Source: Prevotella sp.
GTDB taxonomy: Bacteria > Bacteroidota > Bacteroidia > Bacteroidales > Bacteroidaceae
DNA: 33,395 nucleotides
Assembly: GCA_016286585.1 (NCBI GenBank)
Contig: JAEETC010000021.1
Span: forward strand, 1 to 33,395
Reading direction: 5' to 3'
The notes below the pieces were generated by a model, which was given only the letters and a program-made list of their open reading frames with translations, ran no database searches and was not told the origin of the DNA. The translations under genes were made by a program, and so were the position numbers. This document shows, piece by piece, positions 1 through 8,209 of this stretch (position 1 is the stretch's first letter; every line of letters starts with the position of its first letter).

Positions 1-2665
1 GCACTTCCTCTTTGTCGGCTTCCACGCTCTTGTTCACACTTTGCTTGTAGCGCTGCTGGTTGTCGAGGATATTCTGGATGCGGCCCTGAAGCTGTCGGGG
101 ATCGTCGGACTCTTCGAGCACCTTGCGGATGGGATTGAGCAGCTGTTCTGCCTCGATACGCTTCAGACGGGCCGCCCACCTATTATATATATATAGAATG
201 AGCAGGACAAAGAGTGCACTCAGCAACAGGCGGAACCACCAGCTGTTCCAGAAGGCGGGATTGACAACCACGTCGATAGAGGCGATATCCGACTGTGCGG
301 CAGAGAACGAGGACACGTAGCGTACCTCAAAGGTGTAGTGGCCGGCTGGCAAGGCACTATAGCGAACGGAATGTTCTCCCAGCTTGAGGGGCGTCCATTC
401 ATCCTCAAGGCCTTTCATCCTGTAACTGAACATGGCCTGCGCCTCGTTACCGTAATCCAAGGCAGAGAAGGCGATGGAGAAGGAACGGTTGCTCTCACGT
501 AACTGGATGGAACGGGCTATCGAGATGTCGTCTGAGAGGTATTCGCTGCCGGCAGCAACTTCCTGGTTGTCGACCATCAGCCTGGTAAAGACGAGACGGC
601 CATAGGGTTGGGCCTCCGCATTCTCTCCCAGCACCTCTATCAGTCCGCCTTCGCTACCGAGACAGATAACGCCCGACTCATCGCGCACGGCTGAGTTCCA
701 ATAGAAATGATGGTTTACCAGTCCTTCGCTCTCGAAGTAGTTGGAGAAAATCCGGGTCTTCGGGTCATATATCGACAAACCGTTCTGGGTGGTCACCCAC
801 AGACGGCCGTTGGCATCCTCAACGATACCCTTGACACCACCGAAGGCCAGACCGTCTTCTGTGGTCAGGGCTTCAAAATGTCCGCGCTTGTCTGTATCAT
901 CCTTTACCAATCGGTACAGGCCATAGCCGTTGCTGCCCAGCCAGAGCGTGCCGTCGCGGGTCTGACAAAAAGAAGAAATCTTGTCTACGATGCGTGAGCC
1001 GGGCTCGTCTAACTTGTGAGAGATGGCTTCATGCTTGAAAGGCCTGCGCCCCTGGAGTCCGGAATGGAGGTCTACCTTGATGACGCCCTGCATGCAGCCC
1101 ATCCAGAGGAATCCTTCGCGATCGACGATGGCGCCGATGTTTCCCGTGATGTTGCGGCAACCCTCAAACGGATCCTCGATTCTCCGCGTCTTGAAATCGT
1201 AGTAAAACAGACCGGCATTACTGCCTATCCATAAGCCATCGTTGATGGTGTCAACGGCAAGCGCACCTACAAAGGTTGTTCGTAGGCGATACTCCTCAGG
1301 CAGCTCCAGACGGGCGATACGATGCGCTCCCTGACGATCGGTCTGACAGACGCCTCCGCCCCAGGTGCCTATCCAGAGACGGCCGTGATGATCGGCGGCA
1401 AGGGCTGATACGCTATTATGCGATAAGCCGGAATTGGCTGTTGTGAAGTGGATGAAGCCGTTGGTGTCTTTCTCACGAAGGTTCAGCCCGCCTTCAACCG
1501 TTCCCACCCAGAGGCGGCCACCTGGCTCGGCAAGCATGGCGTTCACGGGGTTAGGGGAGAGGGAATGGGGGTCGCCTGTGTGAACGGAGTTGCGCAGAAG
1601 CAGGCGCTGTGGAGCCAGACAGGCAATACCGCCCGACTCGGTGCCTATCCAGATGTGCCCCTGATAGACACGGATGCAATCCACGAAATCGCTTCTCAGC
1701 GGGACACTACTCTCTGAGGTCCATGCCGTAAAGCTGTCCGACGCGTCGTCGTAGATGTTCACACCACACAGGGAGCCTACCAGCAGACGGTTGTCGGACG
1801 TGACTGCCAAACTCGACAGGAAGGTATGGGAAAGGCTGTGGGTGGGCACATCCGCTGGGGCTACGGCATGATGATACTCGGATAGCTTCTGCTGATAAGG
1901 ATCGTAGCGGAACAGACCCATGTTGGTCGTGATCCATACCACGTTGTTTCGCTTCAGGATGTCGGTAATATAGTGGTTCTGCAATGGTTTCAGTAAAGCG
2001 GAAATCTCTTCGCGCACTAGTTTCCCGCCTTTCTCCACCAAGCGGTAGAGTCCGCCGTCGATACCTATCCACGGTTTGCCGTTCTCCTCAACGTCGCAGA
2101 TGGCTATGTCCAGCATCCGCCAGCGATGGGGATAGTTGTAGATACGATCCGTCTGGCCTTGAGAGTCGAATGTCACCAGCGACACCTGGCGGTCGGTGAT
2201 GACCCAAATACGCCCAAGGGCATCTTGATAACATCTGATGGAAGGAAGCGCCAACAGCTTCTGCAGTTCCGGGTGGACGGGCGTCACCGCCTTCATGGTT
2301 TTCAAGTCGATGATGTTGATGCCCTCGTCGAAGGCCACCCAGAGTCTGTGGAAATTGTCTTCGGTAATACTTCGGCACGACTTGCTGTTCAGGTCGAGCC
2401 GAGGTTCCATGACACCATAGCCATCGTAGCGCACCAAACCACCGCCGTAGGTAGAGATCCAAAGGAATCCGCTGGAGTCCTTGAAGATGTCGCTGACGTG
2501 ATTATGGGGAAGCCCGTTGCTCAGATCCAGATAGGTCAGGTTATACCGCTCTGTCAGCAGGTTGGAGGCAATACAGAGGTGAGAGGTAAGAGGTAAGAGG
2601 TGAGAGAATACTACGACCACCGCAAGTAGCCGCAAACGTAATGTATCATCTCCCCTTCTTATCAT
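1..2665 (-). CDS. Propeller/Y_Y_Y membrane-bound transcriptional regulator (HTCS-like), 3' end cut by window edge
   Basis: An open frame runs from ATG 2663-2665 to the left edge (888 codons, no stop). Residues about 9-34 form a signal sequence. Residues about 45-700 carry repeated two-component-regulator-propeller motifs such as GLPHNHVSDIFKDSSGFLWI, ENGKPWIGIDGGLYRL and DHHGRLWIGTWGGGV. A Y_Y_Y domain follows at about 725-800 and one transmembrane helix at about 805-828 (WWFRLLLSALFVLLILYIY). Known proteins of this layout sense oligosaccharides in the periplasm and activate polysaccharide-utilisation loci. The roughly 58 residues visible after the helix are helical and charged, with no histidine-kinase H-box, so the C-terminus may be a direct DNA-binding domain rather than a hybrid kinase; the missing end would decide. 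The start lies 19 bp after the transporter gene, so the two are probably co-transcribed. Part of its signal peptide is encoded by a heptamer repeat. Confidence 0.88.
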   Translation of the reverse strand, partial: MIRRGDDTLRLRLLAVVVVFSHLLPLTSHLCIASNLLTERYNLTYLDLSNGLPHNHVSDIFKDSSGFLWISTYGGGLVRYDGYGVMEPRLDLNSKSCRSITEDNFHRLWVAFDEGINIIDLKTMKAVTPVHPELQKLLALPSIRCYQDALGRIWVITDRQVSLVTFDSQGQTDRIYNYPHRWRMLDIAICDVEENGKPWIGIDGGLYRLVEKGGKLVREEISALLKPLQNHYITDILKRNNVVWITTNMGLFRYDPYQQKLSEYHHAVAPADVPTHSLSHTFLSSLAVTSDNRLLVGSLCGVNIYDDASDSFTAWTSESSVPLRSDFVDCIRVYQGHIWIGTESGGIACLAPQRLLLRNSVHTGDPHSLSPNPVNAMLAEPGGRLWVGTVEGGLNLREKDTNGFIHFTTANSGLSHNSVSALAADHHGRLWIGTWGGGVCQTDRQGAHRIARLELPEEYRLRTTFVGALAVDTINDGLWIGSNAGLFYYDFKTRRIEDPFEGCRNITGNIGAIVDREGFLWMGCMQGVIKVDLHSGLQGRRPFKHEAISHKLDEPGSRIVDKISSFCQTRDGTLWLGSNGYGLYRLVKDDTDKRGHFEALTTEDGLAFGGVKGIVEDANGRLWVTTQNGLSIYDPKTRIFSNYFESEGLVNHHFYWNSAVRDESGVICLGSEGGLIEVLGENAEAQPYGRLVFTRLMVDNQEVAAGSEYLSDDISIARSIQLRESNRSFSIAFSALDYGNEAQAMFSYRMKGLEDEWTPLKLGEHSVRYSALPAGHYTFEVRYVSSFSAAQSDIASIDVVVNPAFWNSWWFRLLLSALFVLLILYIYNRWAARLKRIEAEQLLNPIRKVLEESDDPRQLQGRIQNILDNQQRYKQSVNKSVEADKEEV
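2577..2604. repeat. 4 x 7-bp array (AGGTRAG) inside the regulator signal-peptide coding region
   Basis: Four uninterrupted heptamers, AGGTGAG, AGGTAAG, AGGTAAG and AGGTGAG. On the minus strand they encode residues 21-30 (SHLLPLTSHL) of the propeller regulator. A gain or loss of one unit would shift the reading frame. The array is the inverted partner of the one at 2670-2697. Confidence 0.85.
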
Positions 2666-2669
2666 TTCT

Positions 2670-2697
2670 CTCACCCCTCACCTCTTACTTCTCACCT
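2670..2697. repeat. 4 x 7-bp array (CTYACYY) overlapping the transporter stop codon
   Basis: Four heptamers, CTCACCC, CTCACCT, CTTACTT and CTCACCT. The array spans the last codons and stop of the transporter gene and ends 4 bp before the regulator start codon in the direction of transcription. It matches the reverse complement of 2577-2604 at 25 of 28 positions. An RNA hairpin with the start codon in a 65-nt loop is therefore possible. Confidence 0.85.
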
Positions 2698-3986
2698 CTA
2701 ATAATTCCCACGCAGGCTGCACCAATCAGGAAGCTGACGCCTGCAACGATCATCATCGTCGACTGGTGGTGACCCACTATCGAGAGGACGACTCCACCAC
2801 AGAGTGCGGCTACGATCTGCGGGATACAAATGGTACCGTTGAAGAGGCCGAGATAGGCTCCCATGTGTCCGTAGCCCTGCAGGGCGTTGGTGACGAAGGT
2901 GAACGGCATGGCGAGCATAGCAGCCCAGGCACAGCCAATCATCAGGAATGGGATGAACTGTAGATACTGGTCGCTGATGAAGGGCACGAGGGCGAAGCCG
3001 ATGCCACCAATGATCAGACTGATGGAATAGGCCAGTTTGGTGTTCTTGAACTGCGGGAGTAGAGCGGCCCAGATGACAGAACCCACTGCCTGTACGGCGA
3101 AGAGGATGCCCACCCAGTTGCCGGCCTCCTGGAAGGCTTCACTGGCTGGATCGGTGGTGTTCCACACGACCTCGGCAATAGCACCAGTGGTGTAGTTCCA
3201 CATGTAAAGCATGCCTGCCCAGCAGAAGAACTGTACCAATCCTACCTTCCAGAACGTGGAGGGCGCATTCTTCAGCAGCGTGATCCAGTTGGCGCTTTCC
3301 TCTTTTTCTGAAGAGACGGGGTTGTACTCGGCGTAGTCTTTCGGATTCCACTCCTTCACCTTCGACGTGGTGTAGATGACACAGAGGATCAGGATAGCGG
3401 CGCCGATGTAGAACGACCAGATGACGGAGTCGGGCACCACACCCTTCTCAGCCACGTTGCTGATGCCGATGAACGTGAAGATGAAGGGGAACACAAACCC
3501 CAGCACTGAACCGGCATTGCAGAGGAACGACTGGATGCTGTAGGCCTTGGCCTTCTGTTTCTCGTTCACCATATCGCCCACCAACATCTTGAATGGCTGC
3601 ATGGCCATATTGATCGAGGTATCGAGGAACATGAGGGCAATCAGTCCGAATATCATGGCAAAACTGATCGAAAGGCCTAGCGATCCGGCGTTAGGCAACA
3701 GGCACATGACGAGTACGGCTACGGCTGCTCCGACAAACAGATAAGGTATGCGACGGCCGAAGCGTGTCCAAGTCTTGTCGGAGAGTGTTCCGACAATCGG
3801 TTGCACAAGGATACCCATCAGTGGTGGGAGTATCCAGAAATAACTCAGGTTGTGCGGGTCTGCACCAAGTGTGGCGAAGATTCGCGAAATGTTGGCACTC
3901 TGTAAGGCGTAAGCAATCTGTACGCCAAAGAACCCGAAACTCAGGTTCCATAACTTCCAAAAACTTAAATCAGGCTTCTGTTTCAT
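2685..3986 (-). CDS. MFS (SLC45/GPH-like) inner-membrane sugar transporter
   Basis: 433 aa, strongly hydrophobic, with about 12 predicted membrane helices. The loop after helix 2 carries the MFS signature GTLSDKTWTRFGRRIPY; the RxGRRxPY form is typical of disaccharide/H+ symporters related to sucrose and maltose carriers. It probably imports maltose or short maltodextrins released in the periplasm, given the adjacent Sus-type starch genes. It lies 30 bp downstream of lacI and 19 bp upstream of the propeller regulator, forming a three-gene leftward operon. Start MKQKPDLSF is preceded by a purine-rich AAGTTAA repeat that may serve as the ribosome-binding region. Its last three codons and stop are written in a heptamer repeat. 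Exact substrate is inferred from context only. Confidence 0.88.
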   Translation of the reverse strand: MKQKPDLSFWKLWNLSFGFFGVQIAYALQSANISRIFATLGADPHNLSYFWILPPLMGILVQPIVGTLSDKTWTRFGRRIPYLFVGAAVAVLVMCLLPNAGSLGLSISFAMIFGLIALMFLDTSINMAMQPFKMLVGDMVNEKQKAKAYSIQSFLCNAGSVLGFVFPFIFTFIGISNVAEKGVVPDSVIWSFYIGAAILILCVIYTTSKVKEWNPKDYAEYNPVSSEKEESANWITLLKNAPSTFWKVGLVQFFCWAGMLYMWNYTTGAIAEVVWNTTDPASEAFQEAGNWVGILFAVQAVGSVIWAALLPQFKNTKLAYSISLIIGGIGFALVPFISDQYLQFIPFLMIGCAWAAMLAMPFTFVTNALQGYGHMGAYLGLFNGTICIPQIVAALCGGVVLSIVGHHQSTMMIVAGVSFLIGAACVGIIRGEK

Positions 3987-3990
3987 ATTC

Positions 3991-4014
3991 TTAACTTCTT
4001 TAACTTTTTAACTT
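3991..4014. repeat. Three TTAACTT copies in the lacI-transporter junction
   Basis: TTAACTT occurs at 3991, 4000 and 4008 (spacing 9 and 8 bp). On the transcribed strand this reads AAGTTAA three times just before the transporter ATG, and it abuts the lacI stop codon at 4017-4019. It may double as a ribosome-binding region. Confidence 0.7.
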
Positions 4015-4016
4015 CT

Positions 4017-5042
4017 TCACCTCGTGGTACCTCGGACAACGAGTCGGGTGCGGACGATGCGCTTCTCCACTTTCTCCATGGGGCTGAGGCCCTCGACTTT
4101 ATCCATGAGAATTTCTGCAGCCTCTTCGCCCACACGGTGTCCTCGCTGTTCAACGGTTGTCAACATTGGGTCGCAGGCCACGGCACGCTGACCATTAGTG
4201 AATCCGCAGATAGCAATGTCTTCTGGTACTCGGTAGCCGGCATGCTTGACAGTATATAGAATACCGATAGCTGTGTCATCGTTGACAGCGAAGAATCCGT
4301 CTGGAGGATTGTCAAGCGCCATCAGTTTCGGTGTGATAATCTCTGCATCGGCGCGGTTGTCGCAGATGCCGATGATAGAATCATCGATGGCTATACCGTG
4401 TTTCAGCAAGGCATCCTTGTAGCCGTTAAAGCGGTTCTTGGAGATTTCCAGTTGCATCGGACCACCATAATAGGCAATTCGCTTGCACCCCGTCTCTATC
4501 AGATGAGTCACGGCGTTAAAGGCCCCCATGTAGTCGTCTACCACCACACGACTGGCATTGACGCCTGTGCAGATACGGTCGTAAAACACCAAAGGGATGC
4601 CTGCGTCGATGAGTTTCTGATAATGCTCGTAGTTCTTGGTGTCCTTGGCCTGCGATACAATCACGCCACAGACCTTATAGCGGTGGAAGTTCTCGCAGAT
4701 GCGTACCTCCCGCTCATATTGTTCACCGCTCAAGGCTACCATGATACGATAGCCTCGTGCGGCGGCTGTTTCCTCGATGCCTGTCAGGATGGATGAGAAA
4801 TAGTAGTGGGTGAACTCCGGCACGATGACACCGATGACACGCTGGGGCATCACGCGACTATGACGAAGGGCCTCGCCGATGGCGTTCGGCAGGAAATTGT
4901 GCTCCTTGGCATATTGCTGGATGGCCTTGCGGCGCTCCTCGCTGATACGGGGTGAATCCTTCAGCGCACGAGAGACCGTCGCCACGGAGATTCCAAACTC
5001 CTTGGCTATATCTTTCATCGTCATGGGCACTTTTTCTTCCAT
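4017..5042 (-). CDS. LacI-family transcriptional regulator of the alpha-glucan locus
   Basis: 341 aa, the usual length for the family. An N-terminal LacI helix-turn-helix starts at about residue 9 (MKDIAKEFGISVATVSRAL), followed by the hinge helix region LPNAIGEALRHSR and a periplasmic-binding-protein-like effector domain at about 67-341, including FFAVNDDTAIGIL and EDIAICGF. Alternative starts at residues 7 and 9 would leave the DNA-binding domain intact. It heads the operon with the sugar transporter and diverges from susC. A perfect palindrome of the LacI-operator type lies between the two promoters, so autoregulation plus control of the sus genes is likely. The effector is probably a malto-oligosaccharide or derivative, inferred from neighbours. 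Confidence 0.93.
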   Translation of the reverse strand: MEEKVPMTMKDIAKEFGISVATVSRALKDSPRISEERRKAIQQYAKEHNFLPNAIGEALRHSRVMPQRVIGVIVPEFTHYYFSSILTGIEETAAARGYRIMVALSGEQYEREVRICENFHRYKVCGVIVSQAKDTKNYEHYQKLIDAGIPLVFYDRICTGVNASRVVVDDYMGAFNAVTHLIETGCKRIAYYGGPMQLEISKNRFNGYKDALLKHGIAIDDSIIGICDNRADAEIITPKLMALDNPPDGFFAVNDDTAIGILYTVKHAGYRVPEDIAICGFTNGQRAVACDPMLTTVEQRGHRVGEEAAEILMDKVEGLSPMEKVEKRIVRTRLVVRGTTR

Positions 5043-5064
5043 CGGTTTTTAACTATTCACGATG

Positions 5065-5072
5065 CAAAGATA
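5065..5072 (-). promoter_or_regulatory. Bacteroidetes -7 element for the lacI operon
   Basis: Minus-strand TATCTTTG matches the TAnnTTTG consensus exactly, 22 bp before the lacI start codon. No -33 element at ideal spacing is visible; CAA at 5089-5091 would give a 16-bp spacer. Confidence 0.7.
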
Positions 5073-5127
5073 CGAAAAAGTTGAGAAACAACCATATATA
5101 CCTTATTATTATTATTAGATAGCGCTA

Positions 5128-5143
5128 ATGCAAACGTTTGCAT
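5128..5143. promoter_or_regulatory. Perfect 16-bp LacI-type operator
   Basis: ATGCAAACGTTTGCAT is a perfect palindrome with the central CG and GCAAACG half-sites typical of LacI/GalR operators. Outer arms TAGCG (5120-5124) and CGCTA (5146-5150) extend the dyad imperfectly. It lies between divergent lacI and susC, 55 bp from the lacI -7 element and 54 bp from the susC -7 element. Confidence 0.88.
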
Positions 5144-5197
5144 AACGCTATTATATCTTTTTAATGCAAAAAAAGTACAACGTATTGGAAAGAAATG

Positions 5198-5205
5198 TAA
5201 CTTTG
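5198..5205 (+). promoter_or_regulatory. Bacteroidetes -7 element for the susC operon
   Basis: TAACTTTG is an exact TAnnTTTG match, 45 bp before the susC start codon. No clear -33 TTTG is present, which fits a promoter needing an activator. Confidence 0.72.
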
Positions 5206-5250
5206 CAGCAGAATAACTAATAGATTAAACGATTAACTCTAATTAAAGTA

Positions 5251-8190
5251 ATGATGAAGCAGGTAAACATTCAAATCCCGCTTAGGATGCTGGGCCTTTT
5301 GTTAGGTCTGTTCCTATCGGTAGGTGCCTTTGCTCAGATTGACGTCAAAGGCCATGTGAAAGATGCTACAGGCGAACCCATTATCGGCGCAACGGTACGC
5401 GTTGACGGCACACAGACCGCCACCGTGACCGATTTCGACGGTAATTTCGCGCTGAAAGCTAATGAGGGTGCTACAATCACGATTTCTTACGTGGGTTATC
5501 AGAACGCCACGGTGAAGGCTGCACCCAATGTGAATGTCACACTCGTTGATGATGAGACCGTTCTTCAGGATGTAGTCGTCATCGGTTACGGTACGGTCCG
5601 TAAGAGTGATGCAACAGGTTCGGTCATGTCTGTCGAGGCAGACCAGCTGAACAAGGGTCTGGCTACTTCTCCAGCAGATCTGCTGCAGGGTAAGACGCCA
5701 GGTGTACAGATTACAACCAACAGTGGTGCCCCTGGAGCCGGTGCAAAGATCCGTATCCGTGGTGGTTCCTCACTGTCGGCTTCTAACGACCCGCTGATCG
5801 TCATCGACGGTCTGCCTATTAGTTCAACAGATATCTCCGGTGGTGATGTACTGAATACCATCAACCCGAATGATATTGAGAGCTTCTCTATCCTGAAGGA
5901 CGCTTCTGCCACCGCCATCTACGGTAGCCGTGCTTCTAACGGTGTGATCCTGATCACCACCAAGAAGGGTAAGGCTGGTGCGAAACCCCGTATCAATGTG
6001 GATATGAGCGGTACATTCAAGACCGTTGCCAAGAAAGTCGACGTGCTCAGCGCTGATGCCTTCCGTGAGTTCTTCATGGCCAACTATGGTGACAAGGCCG
6101 AGGCTGTGGCTGCCTTAGGTGATGCCAATACCAACTGGCAGGATGAGATCTACCGCACTGCTTTCGCAGAGGAGATCAATGCCAGTGTGACGGGCGGCTA
6201 TGTTTCAGGCAGCAAGGCCTTCAAGATGCCTTATCGTATCAGCGCAGGTTTCCTGAACAATGACGGTACTCTGAAGACCACAGGCATGACCCGTGGTACT
6301 GTCGGCTTCAACCTGACCCCGACACTACTTGACGACCGTCTGACCATCAATCTGAACGGTAAAGGTGTGTTCACGCACAACTCATTTGCCGACGAGGGTG
6401 CCATCGGTGCAGCTGTACAGTATGATCCTCTGAAGCCCGTTGACAACAAATGGATGAGCAACGGTGCTCCTAACACGATGTCAACGCTGAACCCTGTAGC
6501 CATGCTCAATGAGCAGAATAAGGACTCTTATGTTCGTCGTTTCGTGGGTAATGCCCAGTTCGACTATAAGTTCAAGTTCCTCGATGGTCTCCGCGCCAAC
6601 TTGAACCTCGGTCTCGACTACTCTACCACCTCTGGTTGGAATGTCAGTGATCCTGGCAGTGAGATCTCTTATCACAATAAGATTGAGAACGGTACCGGTG
6701 CTTGGCAGAAATACACTCAGCTGCGCCGCGACCAGACTTTGGAGTTCTATCTGGCTTATGCCAAGGATCTGAAACAGATCAACAGCCGCTTCGACGTTCT
6801 CGCTGGTTACAGCTGGCAGCACTTCTATAATAAGACAACTGACGTGAAGTATGCCAACGACGGTAGCAATGTGGAGTATCCTGTTTCTAAGCCACTCTTC
6901 AAGACCGAGAGCTATCTCATCTCATTCTACGGTCGTCTGAACTACACGTTCATGGACCGTTATCTCTTCACCTTCACGCTGCGTGATGACGGCACCTCGC
7001 GTTTTAAAAACAACAAGTGGGGCCTCTTCCCCTCTGCAGCTTTAGCATGGCGTATCAGCGAAGAGGCATTCCTGAAGGATGTTGACTGGGTTTCTAACCT
7101 GAAGCTTCGTCTGGGTTATGGTATCACTGGTCAGCAGAACATCGGACAGGGTGACTATCCTTCTATCGCCACTTATCACACGAACCAGAGCGGATCGCTC
7201 TATATGTTTGGCAACAGCGTTATTACCCCAATTACCCCGAAGGGCTACGCTGCTCAGATCAAGTGGGAGGAGACAACCACCTATAACATCGGTTTGGACT
7301 TCGGCTTTGCCCGTAACCGCATCAATGGTAGCATCGATGTTTATCAGCGTAAGACCAAGGACCTGCTGAACGAAGTGCCTGTGGCTTCTGGTACTAACCT
7401 GACCAACTACCTGCTGATGAATGTAGGTGACATGGAGAACAAGGGTATTGAGGCCGCATTAAACGTGGTGCCCATCGAGAAGAAAGACCTCCGTTGGGAG
7501 GTTGGCGTGAACGTGGCCTACAATAAGAATGAAATCACCAAGCTGACCGCCAGCGACGATCCCAGCTATCTGGGTGTAGAGACCGGTGGTATCTCGGGTG
7601 GTGTCGGTAACAATATCCAGATTCACCGTGTAGGTAACCCCATCAGTTCGTTCTTCGTATTCCAGCAGGTTTACGGCGAGGATGGCAAACCGTTGGAGGG
7701 TGTCTATGTGGACCGCAACCACGATGGTCAGATCACTGACGATGACCGTTACGTTTACTACAAGCCCGATGCTGACGTGAATATCGGTTTCAACACCGAA
7801 CTGAGCTACAAGAAGTGGACACTCTCTGCATCACTCCGTTCTAGTCTGGGTAACTATGTTTACAATAACGTCGCCTCTAACACAGAGATGAAGGCCGACA
7901 TGTGGACCAACAACTTCATCTGTAACCGTGTGTCTACTGCGCCTTACACCAACTTTGCTCAGGCACAGTACAAGAGCGACTACTATGTTCAGAACGCTTC
8001 ATACCTGAAGCTCGACAAGGTGACACTGGCTTACAGCCTTACTGACTGGTGCCGTCTGAACTTCACCGCTCAGAACATCTTCACCATCACCAACTATGAT
8101 GGTGTGGATCCTGAAGTGGGCAATGGTATCGACAACAACATGTATCCCCGCTCTCGTAACTTCATCTTAGGTGCAAGCTTTAACTTTTAA
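5251..8190 (+). CDS. susC: SusC-like TonB-dependent outer-membrane starch-oligosaccharide transporter
   Basis: 979 aa, typical for SusC. A signal peptide ends near residue 29 (SVGAFAQ). Residues about 31-105 form a carboxypeptidase-regulatory-like domain (GHVKDATGEPIIGATVRVDG). The SusC-specific plug start VVVIGYGTVRKSDATGSV follows, then the plug to about residue 230 and a beta-barrel ending in phenylalanine (GASFNF). There is no N-terminal STN signalling domain, so it is a transporter rather than a sigma/anti-sigma transducer. It imports glucan oligosaccharides across the outer membrane using TonB energy, in complex with the SusD lipoprotein encoded 19 bp downstream. It is the first gene of the rightward operon. 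Starch specificity is inferred from the SusE/SusF and GH13 partners. Confidence 0.95.
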   Translation: MMKQVNIQIPLRMLGLLLGLFLSVGAFAQIDVKGHVKDATGEPIIGATVRVDGTQTATVTDFDGNFALKANEGATITISYVGYQNATVKAAPNVNVTLVDDETVLQDVVVIGYGTVRKSDATGSVMSVEADQLNKGLATSPADLLQGKTPGVQITTNSGAPGAGAKIRIRGGSSLSASNDPLIVIDGLPISSTDISGGDVLNTINPNDIESFSILKDASATAIYGSRASNGVILITTKKGKAGAKPRINVDMSGTFKTVAKKVDVLSADAFREFFMANYGDKAEAVAALGDANTNWQDEIYRTAFAEEINASVTGGYVSGSKAFKMPYRISAGFLNNDGTLKTTGMTRGTVGFNLTPTLLDDRLTINLNGKGVFTHNSFADEGAIGAAVQYDPLKPVDNKWMSNGAPNTMSTLNPVAMLNEQNKDSYVRRFVGNAQFDYKFKFLDGLRANLNLGLDYSTTSGWNVSDPGSEISYHNKIENGTGAWQKYTQLRRDQTLEFYLAYAKDLKQINSRFDVLAGYSWQHFYNKTTDVKYANDGSNVEYPVSKPLFKTESYLISFYGRLNYTFMDRYLFTFTLRDDGTSRFKNNKWGLFPSAALAWRISEEAFLKDVDWVSNLKLRLGYGITGQQNIGQGDYPSIATYHTNQSGSLYMFGNSVITPITPKGYAAQIKWEETTTYNIGLDFGFARNRINGSIDVYQRKTKDLLNEVPVASGTNLTNYLLMNVGDMENKGIEAALNVVPIEKKDLRWEVGVNVAYNKNEITKLTASDDPSYLGVETGGISGGVGNNIQIHRVGNPISSFFVFQQVYGEDGKPLEGVYVDRNHDGQITDDDRYVYYKPDADVNIGFNTELSYKKWTLSASLRSSLGNYVYNNVASNTEMKADMWTNNFICNRVSTAPYTNFAQAQYKSDYYVQNASYLKLDKVTLAYSLTDWCRLNFTAQNIFTITNYDGVDPEVGNGIDNNMYPRSRNFILGASFNF

Positions 8191-8209
8191 CTAATAGGAG
8201 GACAAGAAT

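Noticed and set aside
707..2596. Several short plus-strand frames (for example 1448-1717 and 2126-2596) over the left end
   Set aside because: They overlap the continuous minus-strand propeller regulator, whose repeated motifs are unmistakable.
5102..5118. TTA trinucleotide run between lacI and susC
   Set aside because: A five-unit AT-rich microsatellite in a promoter region; too short and common to interpret.
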